A stretch of DNA of 64,000 bases, from positions 4,223,501 through 4,287,500 of the forward strand of contig NC_134962.1 of NCBI RefSeq assembly GCF_965638725.1. Direction: 5' to 3'. This document shows positions 60,425-64,000 of the stretch, piece after piece (within the stretch, counting starts at the first letter, position 1; the number at the start of each line of letters is the position of its first letter). The notes below the pieces were generated by a model. It saw only the letters and a program-made list of their open reading frames with translations. It was not told the origin of the DNA and made no database searches. This DNA is from Aptenodytes patagonicus. Its lineage: Eukaryota > Chordata > Aves > Sphenisciformes > Spheniscidae. Both the position numbers and the translations under genes were made by a program.

Positions 60425-62060
60425 CTGTAAGGCCGGCGCCCAGCAAGACATGTCCACCTGCAGCCAGCGCCTGGCTGAGCACCACCGCACCCCTCCAGAC
60501 GCGTCCGGGGCTCCGAGCCGAAGCCCGGCGCGACGGGGACCTGGCTGCGGCTGGCAGCAGCCCTCCGGCGGGCGCAGGGCGCACCGGTTCCCCGCGAAGT
60601 GCCGTTTTGCAGATGCACGGCTCTCCCCCCCAAGGGTTAAGCGGCAGCGGGGGTGTAACGCACGCTGACACAGGCGGGGATGGTCCCCAGCGCGGCAGGG
60701 CCCCCGCCTCGCGGCGCCGGGCTCGGAGCTGCGAGTGGACCGTTTAAAATTGTGATCTCCCTCTCTTTTTTTCCCTCCCCTCTCCCTTTTCCCTTCCCAG
60801 CGCTGAAATCGCAGCCGCCCTCCCTCCTCGGGCGCGCTTTCCCGGGGTTCGCCCCAGCCCCTCCGCCGCGGGCCCGGCGTGCTGAGTCAGGCTGCTCAGG
60901 CCGCGGAGGGAAGCCTGCGGAGACCGCGCCCGGCACACGGCGGCGGCGCCCGCCCCCGCGGCCCGGCCGGCGGGGCTGCTAGCCGGCGGGGCCGCTACGC
61001 GCCGCGGCCGCACCGAGGGGCCGCGGACCCCGGCCTGGCCGCCTGAGCGGGCAGCGCTCCGGGTCAGCCCGCCTCTGCCAGCGGCGGAGGGAGGCGCGGG
61101 GGCCGGCGCGCTCCTCCTCGCCCGTTGCCCCCGCCCGGGGCTGGGCGTGGGGCCCGGCCGCCCGCCCTCCGCCCCCCCCCCCGCGCCGCCGGTGGATCAG
61201 TTACACGCAGCTGGCACAGGTGTGGGGCGCCCTTCAGACTCGCGCCGGCGGGGGAGACCCGGACGCAGGGAGCAGCAGGGAAACATGCAGCCATTTTGGG
61301 CCGAGGCAGACAAAGAGCCGCGGCCGCCCCCGCCGCTCCGCCGGCCAGCTGCCCGCATGGCCCGGCCTCGCCCGTGCCTACAGCCGCGGCCCGCCGCCCC
61401 GCGCCGCCCGTCCCCCTCGCTCGCTCGTCCGCCCCCCCCCGCCGCCGCCGCGCCGTGCTGCCGGCGGGCCGCTGCCGCCCGACTCCCAACTAAGCAGTCG
61501 CAGCCATTTGCCCTGCCTTTTATAGGCGGCCGTCGGCCAATCAGCGGCGGGCGGAATCCCTCTCCGGCCGGTGATGTGAGGCTGGGCGCGCGCGCCTGCG
61601 CAGTCGGGGGGGGCCGAGTGTGTGTGTGGGGTGGGGGGAGGGAGGGAGGAGTGAAAGGGGAGGGGGGGGAGGAGGGAGCAGCTCACAGGAACCCTCCAAA
61701 AAAAAGATGGCGGCGGGCTCGGATCTGCTGGATGAGGTTTTCCTGAACACGGAGGTGGATGAGAAGGTGGTGAGCGACCTGGTGGGCTCCCTGGAGTCCC
61801 AGCTGGCGGCCTCCGGCCACCACCACCAGCACCACAAGGCGCAGGAGCCCCTGAGGGCCGCTGGGGGGCTGCTGGGGAACCATGTTGTGAGCAGCAGCAG
61901 TAGCAGCAGCAGCCCTAGCCCTAGCCCTGGAGGAGTAGTAGTAGGAGGCAATGCTAATGCCCAAACAGAGAGCAGCAGCAGCAGCAAGATGGGACTGAGT
62001 GCCCCAGAGATCACAAAAGCAGGTAACATGGGCAGGGGTGGGGGGCTCTGAGGGAGAGGG
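60425..62060. promoter_or_regulatory. TAF4: CpG-island promoter of TAF4
   Basis: A 1.6-kb CpG- and GC-dense block ends in TAF4 exon 1. It holds a CCAAT box (61537-61541) about 170 bp upstream of the TAF4 ATG. The 5' UTR just before the start is a GA-rich, G-run stretch (61605-61680). The start codon lies in AAGATGGCGGC, a match to the YY1 site often found at such starts. Confidence 0.75.
61517..61524 (-). promoter_or_regulatory. Minus-strand TATA box diverging from TAF4
   Basis: TATAAAAG on the minus strand is preceded, in that direction, by ATTGG (the reverse of the CCAAT box at 61537-61541). This order and spacing suit transcription leftwards from about 61490, away from TAF4. AATAAA hexamers on the minus strand lie about 1.1 kb downstream (60371-60376). 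Confidence 0.5.
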
Positions 62061-64000
62061 GCCCTCCCCTCCCCCCACTCCCCAGCTCCGGCTGCCTCCT
62101 TCCCTCACTGCTTTCCCCCCTTTTCCCTCTCTCCTCCTTCTCGTTGTGGCAGGAGCGGGAGTGCAAAGGGTGGTATCGATCATATGGGGGAGAGCCTCCC
62201 CTCATCATGCCCCCTCGGTGTGTATCCGCGCCTCTGCTCCCTCCCCTTTATTTTCCCTCCTCGCCTCTGCTTACTAGAGGGTGTTTTGTCATGTGTGGGG
62301 GCAGCCTCCCCGCAGAATAAGCCGGCAGTGCCCGTCCGTGACTCTGCCGGTCCCCTCTTCTTTTCCTGCCCTTGTTGCTGGAGTGTAAAAGGGCTCTCTT
62401 AATCTCGGGGGCTGAGGGAGGCAGAGCCCACCCCCTTGGTAATGGCTGTGCCTCCCATGCCGTCTGTGACTGCTCCCCTTCCCTTTCCAGGGGTGGAGGT
62501 TATGGGGGGGATTCCCTCTTGATAATGCCGCCTTAGCTGTCTGTGTAAATGCTCCTTCCCCTCCCCCTTCTCTGTTGCTGAAGTGCAAGGGGGTGTTATT
62601 AATCATGACACCTATTTCCTGTAGAGGAGGAAGCGAGGGGGGATTTCAAGGGGAGGAAGTCCCTCAAAATGCTTCGCCCCCATATCTGCCTGCCTGGATA
62701 TTCCTCCCCCACCCCTTCCCTTGTTCCAGGGGCTTGGAGGGGGCATTCAACACCTCTCATTCCTCCTCTGCCCTCAAGGGGGTGTTGTCACAACACCAGG
62801 TCCCAGGAAGGGGGGGAATTCAGGCCACAACACCCCACCTTGTACAATGTCTTCTCCCACCCACCCACCCTCCGTAGCTACCTGGGAATATTCCCCCTCT
62901 TCGTGTTGTGAAGATTGTAGGGGGATAGTCTGAAGGCTGGGACTAAGGGCTTACTACATGAGAATGGAGGGAAGCTGTTTTTCAGGGGAATTAAAAAAAA
63001 AAAATGTCTCCCCAGAATCTCTCTGCAATTCCTCCCCTCCCCCCATTTTTTTTTTTGGCTTTCTTTCTTGTTGCTGAAGTGTAAGAAGATATTACAGACC
63101 TTCTGTCATGATTAATGAAGCTCTTCTAGGAGGATCTCCTTAACCCTTATAACATGCATCTCAGTATCTGGCTGTCACTATTCTTTTCCCCTTTCTGTCT
63201 TCTTAGGGCCAGGACCTGGACTGTGTGTGATTGTACTTGTGATAACACCAGGCCTCATCAAGGGGCATGAGGATTATTCATGACAAGAAGCTACATCATC
63301 TTGTCCCTTCTCAAAACCAGCTTTGCTTTTTATTTATTTGTTTTTAACTGTCTCTCGCTGAGGGAACTTCAGATCCAGAAGAACAAATTCTGTAATAACG
63401 TGGAGGGGTCTGCTGGTAACCTACTCCAGACCTTGCAGTACTTCTTAACTTGCCAGGCCAATGTTTTTCTTTCCTTTCACTTTTTCATATTTTGCTGTTG
63501 TTGAGCCTCCTGATCTAACAGACTTACTCTATTGGAGATGAAAGGATTAGAGGGTAACGTGTGCTGGGCATAGGGAATATATCTTATTAACGTGTCTTCC
63601 ATTGCCATTTTTCCCTCCTTGCAGTTGCAGTCCTGTTGCTAAATGTGATGTCAGGCTGGGAAAGAGGTCTAAGATGATCTTCCTCCTCCCCTCCCTTGGT
63701 TCATATCAAATCTGTTTTCCCTATTTTGTCTTACTGTAGTGTTGAAAGCAGGGGTGTTACAATTAATATTGAACCTGTCAGTCTTGGGTGGGAAACTGGA
63801 GGCTTCAAGATAATGTCTCCAAAGCCATCTTTGGTTTGTACTCTGTCCTGTTTTCTTGGCTCCAGGCAGGCAGCCTGGGAGATGGAGAAGACTTGGTGAT
63901 GAGGGAGGACATTCTGTCTTCGCTGGACTTCTCTTCTTGCTCATTTTCTCTGATTAACCTTGTTGTTGTTTTGCAGGAGCAGGAGGAGTGCAAGGGGGCG
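61707..64000 (+). CDS. TAF4: TFIID subunit 4, N-terminal part
   Basis: Exon 1 runs from the ATG at 61707 to 62022 (105 codons plus one base), with donor GTAACA. The protein begins MAAGSDLLDEVFLNTEVDEK and continues VVSDLVGSLESQLAAS, the conserved TAF4 N terminus. A His-rich patch, LLGNHVV, then two serine runs follow. A possible second exon starts at 63977 after TTTTGCAG in the matching phase (AGAGGVQGG) and is cut by the window edge; that part is inferred. TAF4 is a nuclear TFIID core subunit; its histone-fold partner is TAF12 and its TAFH domain contacts activators. Those domains lie further right. Here the N terminus is Ser-rich, unlike the long Pro/Ala/Gly-rich N terminus I recall for mammals. 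Confidence 0.9.
62140..63110 (+). repeat. Degenerate repeats in TAF4 intron 1
   Basis: Diverged blocks share TTGCTG(G/A)AGTG(T/C)AA followed by an AATC- or AATCATG-like segment, then a C/T-rich stretch. Clear copies start at 62375, 62575 and 63071. Weaker ones are at 62147 and around 62268, 62490 and 62905. The copy at 62147 and the sequence at 63970-64000 also share an AG-GAGC(A/G)GGAG...GTGCAA core. Period and boundaries are unclear. Confidence 0.5.

Noticed and set aside
60372-60671. 99-codon minus-strand frame ending inside an AATAAA
   Set aside because: The first codon is GTG, there is no Met in the frame and the sequence has no recognisable similarity, so it is not called as a protein; the region is treated as a possible non-coding transcript.
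62153-62277. TAF4 exon 2 placed at 62153 in place of 63977
   Set aside because: The acceptor and phase fit, but read without a donor it reaches a stop at 62275-62277. Kept as an alternative in the findings only.

Overview
This is a vertebrate nuclear window, and almost certainly a bird. Genes are split by GT-AG introns. Two LINE fragments end in the CR1 signature (ATTCTATGATTCT-type 3' end). One LSM14B intron holds a 591-bp solo LTR of an avian-type endogenous retrovirus. Gene promoters sit in sharp CpG islands. No prokaryotic feature, CRISPR array, tRNA or rRNA was seen.

Five genes were recognised from their spliced protein sequences. In order they are MTG2 (minus strand, 5' part only, cut by the left edge), SS18L1/CREST (minus, 11 coding exons, complete, 402 aa), PSMA7 (plus, 7 coding exons, complete, 248 aa), LSM14B (minus, 9 coding exons, complete, 423 aa with every exon used) and TAF4 (plus, 5' end only, cut by the right edge). 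This is the order and relative orientation I recall for human 20q13.33 read in reverse, so the window is an old conserved synteny block, likely on the avian counterpart of chicken chromosome 20. Exon boundaries were set by hand; exon lengths and phases add up exactly for the three complete genes.

Layout: 1-2361 MTG2 exons 2 and 1 with its CpG-island promoter to about 2700; 2700-5489 the SS18L1 3' UTR and the gap to MTG2; 5490-21508 SS18L1 coding exons; 21509-22197 a divergent SS18L1/PSMA7 promoter; 22198-28800 PSMA7; 28800-31685 a short convergent gap with a 40-bp minisatellite; 31685-45086 LSM14B with a TATA-type CpG-island promoter; 45.2-60.4 kb intergenic sequence without a convincing gene; 60.4-62.1 kb the TAF4 CpG island and first exon; then TAF4 intron 1, with a possible second exon at the right edge.

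The genes are housekeeping or regulatory factors that act separately: mitochondrial ribosome assembly (MTG2), BAF chromatin remodelling in neurons (SS18L1), the 20S proteasome (PSMA7), P-body and mRNA storage (LSM14B) and TFIID (TAF4). I found no novel defence or metabolic system. The most interesting observations are an in-frame Ser/Pro-rich cassette exon in LSM14B, runs of phase-symmetric exons in the low-complexity regions of SS18L1 and LSM14B, a degenerate repeat in TAF4 intron 1 resembling the presumed next exon, a TATA box pointing away from TAF4, and a repeated motif cluster in the SS18L1/PSMA7 promoter.
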